Source: Prosapia bicincta
Lineage: Eukaryota; Arthropoda; Insecta; Hemiptera; Cercopidae
Direction of reading: 5' to 3'
NCBI GenBank assembly: GCA_036971475.1
Contig: JBAIZL010000004.1
Coordinates: 73,564,633-73,628,632 of the forward strand
Length of the DNA: 64,000 bases
Shown: piece after piece, positions 9,633 through 24,400 of the stretch
Position numbering within the stretch: the first letter of the stretch is position 1
Layout: every line of letters begins with the position of its first letter
Made by a program: the position numbers and the translations under genes
The notes under the pieces: model-generated
Told to the model about the DNA's origin: nothing
The model's input: the letters and a program-made list of their open reading frames with translations, nothing else
Databases searched by the model: none

Positions 9633-12600
9633 AAATTTACTAAATATAAGGTTCGGATTGTCATAAACTATTGTTTAAGTGATGAATAAGTTTCACCGAA
9701 CGTAATGGACTACAAAATTCAAGAAAATTTTGAAAATTAAATGCCATTTCCAACGCTTAAACTGACATTTAATTTTCAAACTTAATAATTTACACCTTTC
9801 ATATTTGAACGGTACTCGATAATGGTTAAATTTTGTACATGCACAGGGTGCTATATGAGCTCAGGGGGCTTAGAAGAAATAACAAGCTCTTAAAAGTAAA
9901 ATTTAAATTCTCATTTTCACAAATACCAGTTCCATAAAAAATAACTTAGACTGAGACTTATTTCAAAGTTTTACTGAATCACCATCCTCTATTACAGCAA
10001 TTTCCTAATAGGTTATATATATATATATCTACGCACTCTTCGTGAGTTTCATTTATCAAACATGCGCCCTTCGCCAACTGACGTTATTCACATTCAAATC
10101 TCTTACGGGAATTGTTCTCGTATATTTATTTAGTCCCAATTTACTTTCAACTAATTTTAAATGAAAACTGTCTTGAAGTTATGGTATTTTAATTCCATTG
10201 AAATTGATGTAAAATTTGTTACAATTTAAAGTAATCTTTTTAGTCGATAAGACTTTACCACTCTTTTACGATTGTTTGGCGGATAAGTGGCGTGAACAAA
10301 TTTTACGTAAACTGAAGAAATGGTAAAATTAGTGGAACTAAAACCACACGTACGGAATTAAAATAATTGGGTGACAAAAACATTTATAATTGATTAATCG
10401 TTGCTTTTTCTCTTGTTATAAAGGAAAATAATTATTTACTAAGAAATAATAATACCAGGCCTTTACTTGGATGTACATTAAAAACATACCAAACACAACA
10501 CTTGCATTGCTAGCAATTGGGGCTGTCACAAACGAAATTTACAATTATTACAATTATATTGTACAAAAGTTGATATAGATGTTCAAATCCACCAATTGTC
10601 AATTTGAAGGAGATTATCAGAAGAGACAACCACAAGAATAGCTCAGTAGCTTTATGCGTCTCTTAGAAATGTACAAAGTAATAGTTTGAATCTGATTGGT
10701 TAAATTAAACTCCAACAATGGTATGAAATGTTTATTTTACGTAATATTATAATATCGTTCGGAACATAACCGTTACATTTGTTTCATATAACAGTTACAA
10801 AATTACAATTTTTCCTGTATTTATGTCAAATTATGCAATATCTCAAGAGTCAAGGAAACTGTTACTTTGATGTCAAATCTCGGAGGCCACCAAACCCTCT
10901 CATCTGATGCTGGAAAGGGGATATACTTTACGCTTTTGTGACAAATGACAGCATAAACAGTTAAACAATGTAACTGTTATTTATTTAACTGTATTACTTA
11001 TAGCTATAATACCATAACATTTTGTAGATTTAGTTCCGTTTTAATAAAGAGAGATCAGTTCGCGAGTGTAGAAATTTATTTCATTAGGAAATAAATTACA
11101 GGATAAAACGAACGAACAAAAATCTTTTTTAACATCGAGTTAGTTGCAAAAGTGTTTGCTTTGTCAGCCGAACTATTTATATACAAAATGTTTCTACAAA
11201 TGTATGTCTAAATTTATAAACTAAGAGCAAACGAATACTATAAGAAACTCATGGCAGACACAAGTCACACAAAGGGACAAAAAACTGATAATTTTAGGAA
11301 ATACTCAGACATTCCCCATATACACTCAATCCGACTGTTGAACTACGCTTCAAAGATACAGAAAACCTAATCTGGCATGACTTAAACCTAAATCTGAATT
11401 TCGATACAATCGACCTTTTAAGTTAAATCGTAAATTACATGATATCTTCGTAACTTCACGCCGAAATTAAATATGTTAAGATTAATAATCGAATAGGTGA
11501 TAACAGATTCAGTTTAAAAGTCCCAAATTCCAGTTGTAATTTTTCCCTAGCGTAAAATGTTGCTTCCAAGTGTTGTAGTATTATTAGTTATGCGGGAGGT
11601 ATCCCACGATCAGGGTCAGATCCACGAAATACCTTTTTGTTACGCTACTGTCTATAAATAAAGAATGTCTTCATTTTTGTTTTGTAAGGGCATTAAAAAT
11701 AACAGTTCCCCATTAAAAACCTTACTTTGTTCTACATTCTTAAATGATTAATTTTTCTCGAGATGCGAAATATCAAAATCTTTCTTGTGGATTTTGTTGC
11801 TCATGACGACCACAAAACTTCTACGTTTGAACTTAACAAAATAATGACTTGCAAAAATTGAAGTTAATTCATGAACACTGAGTACAGTATACAAAGTAAT
11901 GACTCAGTACAAACTTACCTATATTATACATTCACCAGGTCATTGTTTAATTAAATTAAATTTTACTTCTCTCTTATTTATAAAACATTTATAATTACAT
12001 GAATTTAAATTTATCCATAATTGAACTTGAAAAGGTTCTGTATAATAAAACATCCCCATACCTTGAAATGTTTGACGTAGCACATAATGCCATACAATTC
12101 CGGTCACCTATTAAGAAATTGAAAATTTAACGATGTTGAAAAAGCATTTAAAAAATTGTTACTAACGAAACAAGACACGCCCAAGTTCCTAAAGTTGTAC
12201 ATTAGAAGAAAATTATGAACATATTTTCATGTAACAGGCATACAATTTTATGATCTAAAAAATTATTATCTAAAGATCAAAATACACGTTTACAAAAGTA
12301 GGAAAATTCGGTCTTAAACTCTTACGAAGGGAAAATTTGTATTGCATATTTAAACCTCATCGCATTTAGCAATTTCTTAATCTCACAGCCTCATAAAACA
12401 GATTGAGAGAACAACGTTTTGTTAAAGAAATTAACATTTTGATTCTCTTATTGTATTGACAGTCGTAACCTATTCCTGACGAGTGACGTGGTATAGTCTG
12501 TTACATAATACAAGCACAGGTCTGTGACTGTACACGAGACAAACTTTGTATGGTTTCCCAGCAACTAAAGTATGGAATGTGGGACATCGTCATGGTAAAC

Positions 12601-13144
12601 ATTTTCCGTAAACGTCTGTATGAATTTATATAATTATGTATTCTTTCTTTAAAAGTTTCGCGATATTTACTTAATATGTTTTGTGCGGCGTTTTCAGTGT
12701 TTCAAGTTCCAGCAACAAACGGAATTAGACGCAAAATGTACAATAAACGTATTTAATGGTTTTATTCTTTCGCTTAACATAAACATAATAACAAACACTA
12801 CAGCAAATTTTACTACAACTATTATGTGCAGCACTACCTTATAATAAAATGTTTATTTTACCTTCAAAGAAAAGTAGATAATGGAAGTTAAGCGCGAAGC
12901 AGAAAATAAAAGAACAAAATATAAAACTAAAACGTAGTTTTACTACAGCACGATAGTTTTTAAAGTTTACGTAAACATACGTAATTTTATTCAGACCTCG
13001 TGTAAACCTGGAAGTTAAATATACGGTCGCTCATTTCTGACTGAAGCCGAGAACAAACACTGGGCAGGGGAAGATAATTACAATAGCAGTTGCGCAACCA
13101 ACGCTTTCTGTTGGAAACACTGAAAACTGTGAGGAAAAATTAAG
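9633..13144. other. AT-rich single-copy-like DNA, no gene seen
   Basis: I see no convincing coding region. Minor items are a 14-bp inverted repeat (TTGAAAATTAAATG at 9730-9743 with its complement at 9766-9779), a short TA run at about 10013-10028, and a tRNA-like A/B-box pair at 10639-10694. Confidence 0.5.
10631..10700 (+). pseudogene. Possible tRNA pseudogene or tRNA-derived SINE head
   Basis: TAGCTCAGTAGC (10639-10650) matches the internal Pol III A box. AGTTTGAATCTG (10683-10694) resembles a B box at tRNA-like spacing. The D-arm, anticodon and acceptor stems do not pair well, so it is not a functional tRNA. Confidence 0.25.
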
Positions 13145-13800
13145 ATTCTATTAATAAAGGAGTGAGTAGAGCTTTGTTTATTAAACTGATTAAGCAACAA
13201 TGAAGTAAGTTTAGTAGAACTTTGATTATTATGATGTTAAAGCAATAATGAGGTAAATTTGGTAGAAAATATTTTTATTAGGATGTTAAAGCAATCATAA
13301 AGTGATTTTAGTAGAGCTTTGTTTATTAAGGTACCAGAGCAATAACGAAGTGGCTTTAGTAGAATTTATTAAATAAGATGTTAAATCACTAATGCAGTGA
13401 GTTTAGTACAGCTTTGTTAGGATTAGAGCAATAACGAAGTGGGGTTTGTAGAATTTATTAAATAAGATGTTAAATCATTAATGCAGTGAGTTTAGTACAG
13501 CTTTGTTTGTTAGGATTAGAACAGTTACGAAGAGGGTTTAGTAGAAAATTGTTTACTAAATGTTAAAGCAATAGTGAAGTGAGTTCAGTAGAACTTTATT
13601 TACTAAGATGTTAAAGCAATAATGAAGCGAATTTAGTGAAACTTTGTTTACTAAGATGTAAAACAATAATGAGTGGGTTTACTAGAAGTTTGTTTAGTAA
13701 GATGTTGAAGCAATAATGAAGTTAATTTATTACAACTTTGTTTATTAGGATGTTAAAGGAATAATGAAGTGGGTTTAGTAGAACTTTGGGTAATTGTTTA
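13145..13800. repeat. 48-50-bp minisatellite, about 13 units
   Basis: Diverged tandem copies built around GTTTAGTAGAACTTTG, TTTATTA, GATGTTAAAGC and AATAATGAAGT. Spacing measured at AGCAATAA is 48-49 bp (13241, 13290, 13338). Confidence 0.9.
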
Positions 13801-14455
13801 CTTAGCTACGTAAGCGATTTCGGGCGATGAAATTTGTAACGAAAGTAGAAACTCATTTCCGCCGAAAGCAGAAACTCATAAGGAATACAAAAAAAGTAAA
13901 AACACTTTCTCTGGGCACGGTGGATCTGGGCCCACGTTCAAAACATCCCTAGGCGGATTACCGTTAACCCTCGAAGCGTCAAAATTGAATTGGGCCCCTG
14001 GTCGGTCGGGCACATTAATTTTGATAAAATAATTAATTCGTTTTTATTTTATTGTACGATAGAATTAAGAACTAAAACATAATGAAGTAAATAAATACAG
14101 AAAAACTTTACTAAAACATAAAAAAATATAAAAATCATTAACAATACTGAACTTTAATCTTCTAATTATTATACAAAGTTACGAATAATCTTACCAATAA
14201 CGCAATGCCCGCCAGGTCGAGCGAGCATCCCATTACGTGTCTGTTTTTGTTAAAACTATAACCCGGTACATGGTGAACCGTTCCAATAATGGAAAGGGCG
14301 TGGACAGAAGGTTTCATCATTTTGTGCACATATAACAAAATATTATGACACAACTATTTATATTGATATAACAAGAAGATTTTTCAATCATCTAAAAAAG
14401 ATGTTTGAATACCATCTGGTTGTAACCAAACATCTATTTTAGATGTTTGAATGTT
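13801..14455. other. Unclassified sequence left of the satellite
   Basis: A GC-richer patch at 13905-14015 contains GGGCCC twice and CGGTCGGGCAC; its origin is unknown. The rest is AT-rich. Direct and inverted ACATCT/AGATGT repeats lie at 14385-14450, just before the satellite begins. Confidence 0.4.
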
Positions 14456-17400
14456 TTTAAAGCTAAGGAAATAATATTAGGAATATGAACACATGAGGCT
14501 TGTACATTGCGTCGGTCAGTTGAATCCTTCTAAGCCGCTCATTTGTTCTAATATTTTCCAAAACCTATAAATATAAGATAATGTCGCAATATTGAGTGAT
14601 TAGGTTGTGGGAGTTAGGAGGGGGATACTATGCGTTTTAGGGTTAGAATATAAGTACACAAGATTCGTAACTAGCGTCGGTCAGTGGGAATCGTTCTTCG
14701 AAGCCGCTCATTTATTGTACTTTTTTCCAAAATCTATAAATATAAGATAATGTCGCAATATTGAGTGATTAAGTTGTAGGAGTTAGGAGGGGGATAGTAT
14801 GCGTTTTAGGGTTAGAATATAAGTATACAAGATTCGTAACTGGCGTCGGTCAGTGGGAATCGTTCTTCTAAGCCGCTCATTTAGTTTACTTTTTTCCAAA
14901 CCCTATAAATATAAGATAATGTCGCAATATTGAGTGATCAAGTTGTGGGAGTTAAAAGGGAGGTTAATATGCGTTTTAGGGTTAGAATATAAGTATACAA
15001 GATTCGTAACTGGCGTCGGTCAGTGGGAATCGTTCTTCTAAGCCGCTCATTTAGTTTACTTTTTTCCAAACCCTATAAATATAAGATAATGTCGCAATAT
15101 TGAGTGATCAAGTTGTGGGAGTTAGGAGGGGGGATAGTATGCATTTCAGGGTTAGAATATAAGTATACAAGATTCGTAACTAGCGTCGGTCAGTGGGAAT
15201 CGTTCTTCTAAGCCGCTCATTTATTGTACTTTTTTCCAAACCCTATAAATATAAGATAATGTCGCATTATTGAGTGATCAAGTTGTGGGAGTTAAAAGGG
15301 GGGTTAATATGCGTTACTAGGGTTAGAAAATAAGTATACAAGATTCGTAACTAGCGTCTGTCAGTGGGAATCGTTCTTCTAAGCCGCTCATTTAGTGTAC
15401 TTTTTTCCAAACCCTATAAATATAAGATAATGTCGCATTATTGAGTGATTAAGTTGTGGGAGTTAAAAGGGGGGTTAATATGCGTTACTAGGGTTAGAAT
15501 ATAAGTATACAAGATTCGTAACTAGCGTCTGTCAATGGGAATCGTTCTTCTAAGCCGCTCATTTATTGTACTTTTTTCCAAACCCTATAAATATAAGATA
15601 TTGTCGCATTATTGAGTGATTAAGTTGTGGGAGTTAAAAGGGAGGTTAATATGCGTTACTAGGGTTAGAATATAAATACACAAGATTCGTAACTAGCGTC
15701 GGTCAGTGGGAATCGTTCTTTTAAGTCGCTCATTTATTGTACTTTTTCCAAACCCTATAAATATAAGATAATGTCGCAATAGTGAGTGATCAAGTTGTGG
15801 GAGTTAGGAGGGGGTTAGTATGCATTTTAGGGTTAGAATATAAGTATACAAGATTCGTAACTAGCGTCGGTCAGTGGGAATCGTTCTTCTAAGTCACTCA
15901 TTTATTGAACTTTTCCAAACCCTATAAATATAAGATAATGTCGCAATATTGAGTGATCAAGTTGTGGGAGTTAGGAGGGGGGATAGTATGCATTTCAGGG
16001 TTAGAATATAAGTGTACAAGATTCGTAACTAGCGTCGGTCAGTGGGAATCGTTCTTCTAAGCCGCTCATTTATTGTACTTTTTTCCAAACCCTATAAATA
16101 TAAGATAATGTCGCATTATTGAGTGATTAAGTTGTGGGAGTTAAAAGGGGGGTTAATATGCGTTACTAGGGTTAGAATATAAGTACACAAGATTCGTAAC
16201 TAGCGTCGGTCAGTGGGAATCGTTCTTTTAAGTCGCTCATTTATTGAACTTTTTCCAAACCCTATAAATATAAGATAATGTCGCAATATTGAGTGATTAA
16301 GTTGTGGGAGTTAAAAGGGGGGTTAATATGCGTTACTATGGTTAGAATAAAGGTATACAAGATTCGTAACTAGCGTCGGTCAGTGGGAATCGTTCTTCTA
16401 AGTCACTCATTTATTGAACTTTTTCCAAACCCTATAAATATAAGATAATGTCGCATTATTGAGTGATCAAGTTGAGGGAGTTAAAAGGGGGGTTAATATG
16501 CGTTACTAGGGTTAGAATATAAGTACACAAGATTCGTACCTAGCGTCGGTCAGTGGGAATCGTTCTTTTAATTCGCTCATTTATTGTACTTTTTCCAAAC
16601 ATTATAAATATAAGATAATGTCGCAATATTGAGTGATCAAGTTGTGGGAGTTAGGAGGGGGGTAGTATGCATTTTAGGGTTAGAATATAAGTATACAAGA
16701 TTCGTAACTAGCGTCTGTCAGTGGGAATCGTTCTTCTAAGCCGCTCATTTATTGTACTTTTTTCCAAACCCTATAAATATAAGATAATGTCGCATTATTG
16801 AGTGATTAAGTTGTGGGAGTTAAAAGGGGGGTTAATATGCGCTACTAGGGTTAGAATATAAGTACACAAGATTCGTAACTAGCGTCGGTCAGTGGGAATC
16901 GTTCTTTTAAGTCGCTCATTTATTGTACTTTTTCCAAACCCTTTAAATATAAGATAATATCGCAATATTGAGTGATCAAGTTGTGGGAGTTAGGTGGGGG
17001 GTAGTATGCATTTTAGGGTTAGAATATAAGTATACAAGATTCGTAACTAGCGTCGGTCAGTGGGAATCGTTCTTCTAAATCACTCATTTATTGAACTTTT
17101 TCCAAATCCTATAAATATAAGATAATGTCGCAATATTGAGTGATCAAGTTGTGGGAGTTAGGAGGGGGGATAGTATGTATTTCAGGGTTAGAATATAAGT
17201 ATACAAGATTCGTAACTAGCGTCGGTCAGTGGGAATCGTTCTTCTAAGCCGCTCATTTATTGTACTTTTTTCCAAACCCTATAGATATAAGATAATGTCG
17301 CATTATTGAGTGATTAAGTTGTGGGAGTTAAAAGGGGGGTTAATATGCGTTACTAGGGTTAGAAAATAAGTATACAAGGTTCGTAACTAGCGTCTGTCAG

Positions 17401-20400
17401 TGGGAATCGTTCTTCTAAGCCGCTCATTTAGTGTACTTTTTTCCAAACCGTATAAATATAAGATAATGTCGCATTATTGAGTGATTAAGTTGTGGGAGTT
17501 AAAAGGGAGGTTAATATGCGTTACTAGGGTTAGAATATAAATACACAAGATTCGTAACTAGCGTCGGTCAGTGGGAATCGTTCTTTTAAGTCGCTCATTT
17601 ATTGTACTTTTTCCAAACCCTATAAATATAAGATAATGTCGCAATATTGAGTGATTAAGTTGTGGGAGTTAAGAGGGGGGTTAATATGCGTTACTATGGT
17701 TAGAATAAAGGTATACAAGATTCGTAACTAGCGTCGGTCAGTGGGAATCGTTCTTCTAAGTCACTCATTTATTGAACTTTATCCAAACCCTATAAATATA
17801 AGATAATGTCGCATTATTGAGTGATCAAGTTGAGGGAGTTAAAAGGGGGGTTAATATGCGTTACTAGGGTTAGAATATAAGTACACAAGATTCGTACCTA
17901 GCGTCGGTCAGTGGGAATCGTTCTTTTAATTCGCTCATTTATTGTACTTTTTCCAAACATTATAAATATAAGATAATGTCTCAATATTGAGTGATCAAGT
18001 TGTGGGAGTTAGGAGGGGGGTAGTATGCATTTTAGGGTTAGAATATAAGTATACAAGATTCGTAACTAGCGTCTGTCAGTGGGAATCGTTCTTCTAAGCC
18101 GCTCATTTATTGTACTTTTTTCCAAACCCTAAAATATAAGATAATGTCGCATTATTGAGTGATTAAGTTGTGGGAGTTAAAAGGGGGGTTAATATGCGTT
18201 ACTAGGGTTAGAATATAAGTACACAAGATTCGTAACTAGCGTCGGTCAGTGGGAATCGTTCTTTTAAGTCGCTCATTTATTGTACTTTTTCCAAACCCTT
18301 TAAATATAAGATAATATCGCAATATTGAGTGATCAAGTTGTGGGAGTTAGGAGGGGGGTAGTATGCATTTTAGGGTTAGAATATAAGTATACAAGATTCG
18401 TAACTAGCGTCGGTCAGTGGGAATCGTTCTTCTAGGTCACTCATTTATTGAACTTTTTCCAAACCCTATAAATATAAGATAATGTCGCAATATTGAGTGA
18501 TCAAGTTGTGGGAGTTAGGAGGGGGGATAGTATGCATTTCAGGGTTAGAATATAAGTATACAAGATTCGTAACTAGCGTCTGTCAGTGGGAATCGTTCTT
18601 CTAAGCCGCTCATTTAGTGTCCTTTTTTCCAAACCCTATAAATATAAGATAATGTTGCATTATTGAGTGATTAAGTTGTGGGAGTTAGGAGGGGGGTTAA
18701 TATGCGTTACTAGGGATAGAGTATAAGTACACAAGATTCGTAACTAGCGTCGGTCAGTGGGAATCGTTCTTCTAAGCCGCTCATTTATTGTACTTTTTTC
18801 CAAACCCTATAAATATAAGATAATGTCGCATTATTGAGTGATTAAGTTGTGGGAGTTAAAAGGGGGGTTAATATGCGTTACTAGGGTTAGAATATAAGTA
18901 CACAAGATTCGTACCTAGCGTCGGTCAGTGGGAATCGTTCTTTTAATTCGCTCATTTATTGTACTTTTTCCAAACATTATAAATATAAGATAATGTCGCA
19001 ATATTGAGTGATCAAGTTGTGGGAGTTAGGAGGGGGGTAGTATGCATTTTAGGGTTAGAATATAAGTATACAAGATTCGTAACTAGCGTCTGTCAGTGGG
19101 AATCGTTCTTCTAAGCCGCTCATTTATTGTACTTTTTTCCAAACCCTATAAATATAAGATAATGTCGCATTATTGAGTGATTAAGTTGTGGGAGTTAAAA
19201 GGGGGGTTAATATGCGTTACTAGGGTTAGAATATAAGTACACAAGATTCGTAACTAGCGTCGTTTAGTGGGAATCGTTCTTTTAAGTCGCTCATTTATTG
19301 TACTTTTTCCAAACCCTATAAATATAAGATAATGTCGCAATATTGAGTGATCAAGTTGTGGGAGTTAGGTGGGGGGTAGTATGCATTTTAGGGTTAGAAT
19401 ATAAGTATACAAGATTCGTAACTAGCGTCGGTCAGTGGGAATCGTTCTTCTAAATCACTCATTTATTGAACTTTTTCCAAATCCTATAAATATAAGATAA
19501 TGTCGCAATATTGAGTGATCAAGTTGTGGGAGTTAGGAGGGGGGATAGTATGTATTTCATGGTTAGAATATAAGTATACAAGATTCGTAACTAGCGTCGG
19601 TCAGTGGGAATCGTTCTTCTAAGCCGCTCATTTATTGAATTTTTTTCCAAACCCTATAAATATAAGATAATGTCGCATTATTGAGTGATTAAGTTGTGGG
19701 GGTTAAAAGGGGGGTTAATATGCGTTACTAGGGTTAGAAAATAAGTATACAAGATTCGTAACTAGCGTCTGTCAGTGGGAATCGTTCTTCTAAGCCGCTC
19801 ATTTAGTGTACCTTTTTCCAAACCCTATAAATATAAGATAATGTCGCATTATTGAGTGATTAAGTTGTGGGAGTTAAAAGGGGGGTTAATATGCGTTACT
19901 AGGGTTAGAATATAAGTATACAAGATTCGTAACTAGCGTCTGTCAGTGGGAATCGTTCTTCTAAGCCGCTCATTTATTGTACTTTTTTCCAAACCCTATA
20001 AATATAAGATATTGTCGCATTATTGAGTGATTAAGTTGTGGGAGTTAAAAGGGAGGTTAATATGCGTTACTAGGGTTAGAATATAAATACACAAGATTCG
20101 TAACTAGCGTCGGTCAGTGGGAATCGTTCTTTTAAGTCGCTCATTTATTGTACTTTTTCCAAACCCTATAAATATAAGATAATGTCGCAATAGTGAGTGA
20201 TCAAGTTGTGGGAGTTAGGAGGGGGGTAGTATGCATTTTAGGGTTAGAATATAAGTATACAAGATTCGTAACTAGCGTCGGTCAGTGGGAATCGTTCTTC
20301 TAAGTCACTCATTTATTGAACTTTTTCCAAACCCTATAAATATAAGATAATGTCGCAATATTGAGTGATTAAGTTGTGGGAGTTAAGAGGGGGGTTAATA

Positions 20401-21480
20401 TGCGTTACTAGGGTTAGAATATAAGTACACAAGATTCGTAACTAGCGTCGGTCAGTGGGAATCGTTCTTTTAAGTCGCTCATTTATTGCACTTTTTCCAA
20501 ACCCTATAAATATAAGATAATGTCGCAATATTGAGTGATCAAGTTGTGGGAGTTAGGAGGGGGGTAGTATGCATTTTAGGGTTAGAATATAAGTATACAA
20601 GATTCGTAACTAGCGTCGGTCAGTGGGAATCGTTCTTCTAAGTCACTCATTTATTGAACTTTTTCCAAACCCTATAAATATAAGATAATGTCGCAATATT
20701 GAGTGATTAAGTTGTGGGAGTTAAGAGGGGGGTTAATATGCGTTACTATGGTTAGAATAAAGGTATACAAGATTCGTAACTAGCGTCGGTCAGTGGGAAT
20801 CGTTCTTCTAAGTCACTCATTTATTGAACTTTTTCCAAACCCTATAAATATAAGATAATGTCGCATTATTGAGTGATCAAGTTGAGGGAGTTAAAAGGGG
20901 GGTTAATATGCGTTACTAGGGTTAGAATATAAGTACACAAGATTCGTACCTAGCGTCGGTCAGTGGGAATCGTTCTTTTAATTCGCTCATTTATTGTACT
21001 TTTTCCAAACTTTATAAATATAAGATAATGTCGCAATATTGAGTGATCAAGTTGTGGGAGTTAGGAGGGGGGTAGTATGCATTTTAGGGTTAGAATATAA
21101 GTATACAAGATTCGTAACTAGCGTCTGTCAGAGGGAATCGTTCTTCTAAGCCGCTCATTTATTGTACTTTTTTCCAAACCCTATAAATATAAGATAATGT
21201 CGCATTATTGAGTGATTAAGTTGTGGGAGTTAAAAGGGGGGTTAATATGCGTTACTAGGGTTAGAATATAAGTACACAAGATTCGTAACTAGCGTCGGTC
21301 AGTGGGAATCGTTCTTTTAAGTCGCTCATTTATTGTACTTTTTCCAAACCCTTTAAATATAAGATAATATCGCAATATTGAGTGATCAAGTTGTGGGAGT
21401 TAGGAGGGGGTAGTATGCATTTTAGGGTTAGAATATAAGTATACAAGATTCGTAACTAGCGTCGGTCAGTGGGAATCGTT

Positions 21481-24400
21481 CTTCTAGGTCACTCATTTAT
21501 TGAACTTTTTCCAAACCCTATAAATATAAGATAATGTTGCAATATTGAGTGATCAAGTTGTGGGAGTTAGGAGGGGGGATAGTATGCATTTCAGGGTTAG
21601 AATATAAGTATACAAGATTCGTAACTAGCGTCGGTCAGTGGGAATCGTTCTTCTAAATCACTCATTTATTGAACTTTTTCCAAATCCTATAAATATAAGA
21701 TAATGTCGCAATATTGAGTGATCAAGTTGTGGGCGTTAAAAGGGGGGTTAATATGCGTTACTAGGGATAGAGTATAAGTACACAAGATTCGTAACTAGCG
21801 TCGTTTAGTGGGAATCGTTCTTCTAAGCCGCTCATTTATTGTACTTTTTTCCAAACCCTATAAATATAAGATAATGTCGCATTATTGAGTGATTAAGTTG
21901 TGGGAGTTAAAAGGGGGGTTATTATGCGTTACTAGGGTTAGAATATAAGTACACAAGATTCGTAACTAGCGTCGGTCAGTGGGAATCGTTCTTTTAAGTC
22001 GCTCATTTATTGTACTTTTTTCCAAACCCTATAAATATAAGATAATGTCGCATTATTGGGTGATTAAGTTGTGGGAGTTAAAAGGGGGGTTAATATGCGT
22101 TACTAGGGATAGAATATAAGTACACAAGATTCGTAACTAGCGTCGGTCAGTGGGAATCGTTCTTTTAAGTCGTGCATTTATTGTACTTTTTCCAAACCCT
22201 ATAAATATAAGATAATATCGCAATATTGAGTGATCAAGTTGTGGGAGTTAGGAGGGGGGATAGTATGCATTTCAGGGTTAGAATATAAGTATACAAGATT
22301 CGTAACTAGCGTCTGTCAGTGGGAATCGTTCTTCTAAGCCGCTCATTTAGTGTCCTTTTTTCCAAACCCTATAAATATAAGATAATGTCGCATTATTGAG
22401 TGATTAAGTTGTGGGAGTTAAGAGGGGGGTTAATATGCGTTAATGGGGTTAGAATATAAGTATACAAGATTCGAAACTAGCGTCTGTCAGTGGGAATCGT
22501 TCTTCTAAGCCGCTCATTTATTGTACTTTTCTCCAAACCCTATAATATAAGATAATGTCGCATTATTGAGTGATTAAGTTGTGGGAGTTAAAAGGGGGGT
22601 TAATATGCGTTACTAGGGATAGAATATAAGTACACAAGATTCGTAACTAGCGTCGGTCAGTGGGAATCGTTCTTTTAAGTCGCTCATTTATTGTACTTTT
22701 TCCAAACCCTATAAATATAAGATAATGTCGCAATATTGAGTGATCAAGTTGTGGGAGTTAGGAGGGGGGATAGTATGCATTTCAGGGTTAGAATATAAGT
22801 ATACAAGATTCGTAACTAGCGTCTGTCAGTGGGAATCGTTCTTCTAAGCCGCTCATTTAGTGTCCTTTTTTCCAAACCCTATAAATATAAGATAATGTTG
22901 CATTATTGAGTGATTAAGTTGTGGGAGTTAGGAGGGGGGTTAATATGCGTTACTAGGGATAGAGTATAAGTACACAAGATTCGTAACTAGCGTCGGTCAG
23001 TGGGAATCGTTCTTCTAAGCCGCTCATTTATTGTACTTTTTTCCAAACCCTATAAATATAAGATAATGTCGCATTATTGAGTGATTAAGTTGTGGGAGTT
23101 AAAAGGGGGGTTAATATGCGTTACTAGGGTTAGAATATAAGTACACAAGATTCGTACCTAGCGTCGGTCAGTGGGAATCGTTCTTTTAATTCGCTCATTT
23201 ATTGTACTTTTTCCAAACATTATAAATATAAGATAATGTCGCAATATTGAGTGATCAAGTTGTGGGAGTTAGGAGGGGGGTAGTATGCATTTTAGGGTTA
23301 GAATATAAGTATACAAGATTCGTAACTAGCGTCTGTCAGTGGGAATCGTTCTTCTAAGCCGCTCATTTATTGTACTTTTTTCCAAACCCTATAAATATAA
23401 GATAATGTCGCATTATTGAGTGATTAAGTTGTGGGAGTTAAAAGGGGGGTTAATATGCGTTACTAGGGTTAGAATATAAGTACACAAGATTCGTAACTAG
23501 CGTCGGTCAGTGGGAATCGTTCTTTTAAGTCGCTCATTTATTGTACTTTTTCCAAACCCTTTAAATATAAGATAATATCGCAATATTGAGTGATCAAGTT
23601 GTGGGAGTTAGGAGGGGGTAGTATGCATTTTAGGGTTAGAATATAAGTATACAAGATTCGTAACTAGCGTCGGTCAGTGGGAATCGTTCTTCTAGGTCAC
23701 TCATTTATTGAACTTTTTCCAAACCCTATAAATATAAGATAATGTTGCAATATTGAGTGATCAAGTTGTGGGAGTTAGGAGGGGGGATAGTATGCATTTC
23801 AGGGTTAGAATATAAGTATACAAGATTCGTAACTAGCGTCGGTCAGTGGGAATCGTTCTTCTAAATCACTCATTTATTGAACTTTTTCCAAATCCTATAA
23901 ATATAAGATAATGTCGCAATATTGAGTGATCAAGTTGTGGGAGTTAAAAGGGGGGTTAATATGCGTTACTAGGGATAGAGTATAAGTACACAAGATTCGT
24001 AACTAGCGTCGTTTAGTGGGAATCGTTCTTCTAAGCCGCTCATTTATTGTACTTTTTTCCAAACCCTATAAATATAAGATAATGTCGCATTATTGAGTGA
24101 TTAAGTTGTGGGAGTTAAAAGGGGGGTTATTATGCGTTACTAGGGTTAGAATATAAGTACACAAGATTCGTAACTAGCGTCGGTCAGTGGGAATCGTTCT
24201 TTTAAGTCGCTCATTTATTGTACTTTTTTCCAAACCCTATAAATATAAGATAATGTCGCATTATTGAGTGATTAAGTTGTGGGAGTTAAAAGGGGGGTTA
24301 ATATGCGTTACTAGGGATAGAATATAAGTACACAAGATTCGTAACTAGCGTCGGTCAGTGGGAATCGTTCTTTTAAGTCGTGCATTTATTGTACTTTTTC

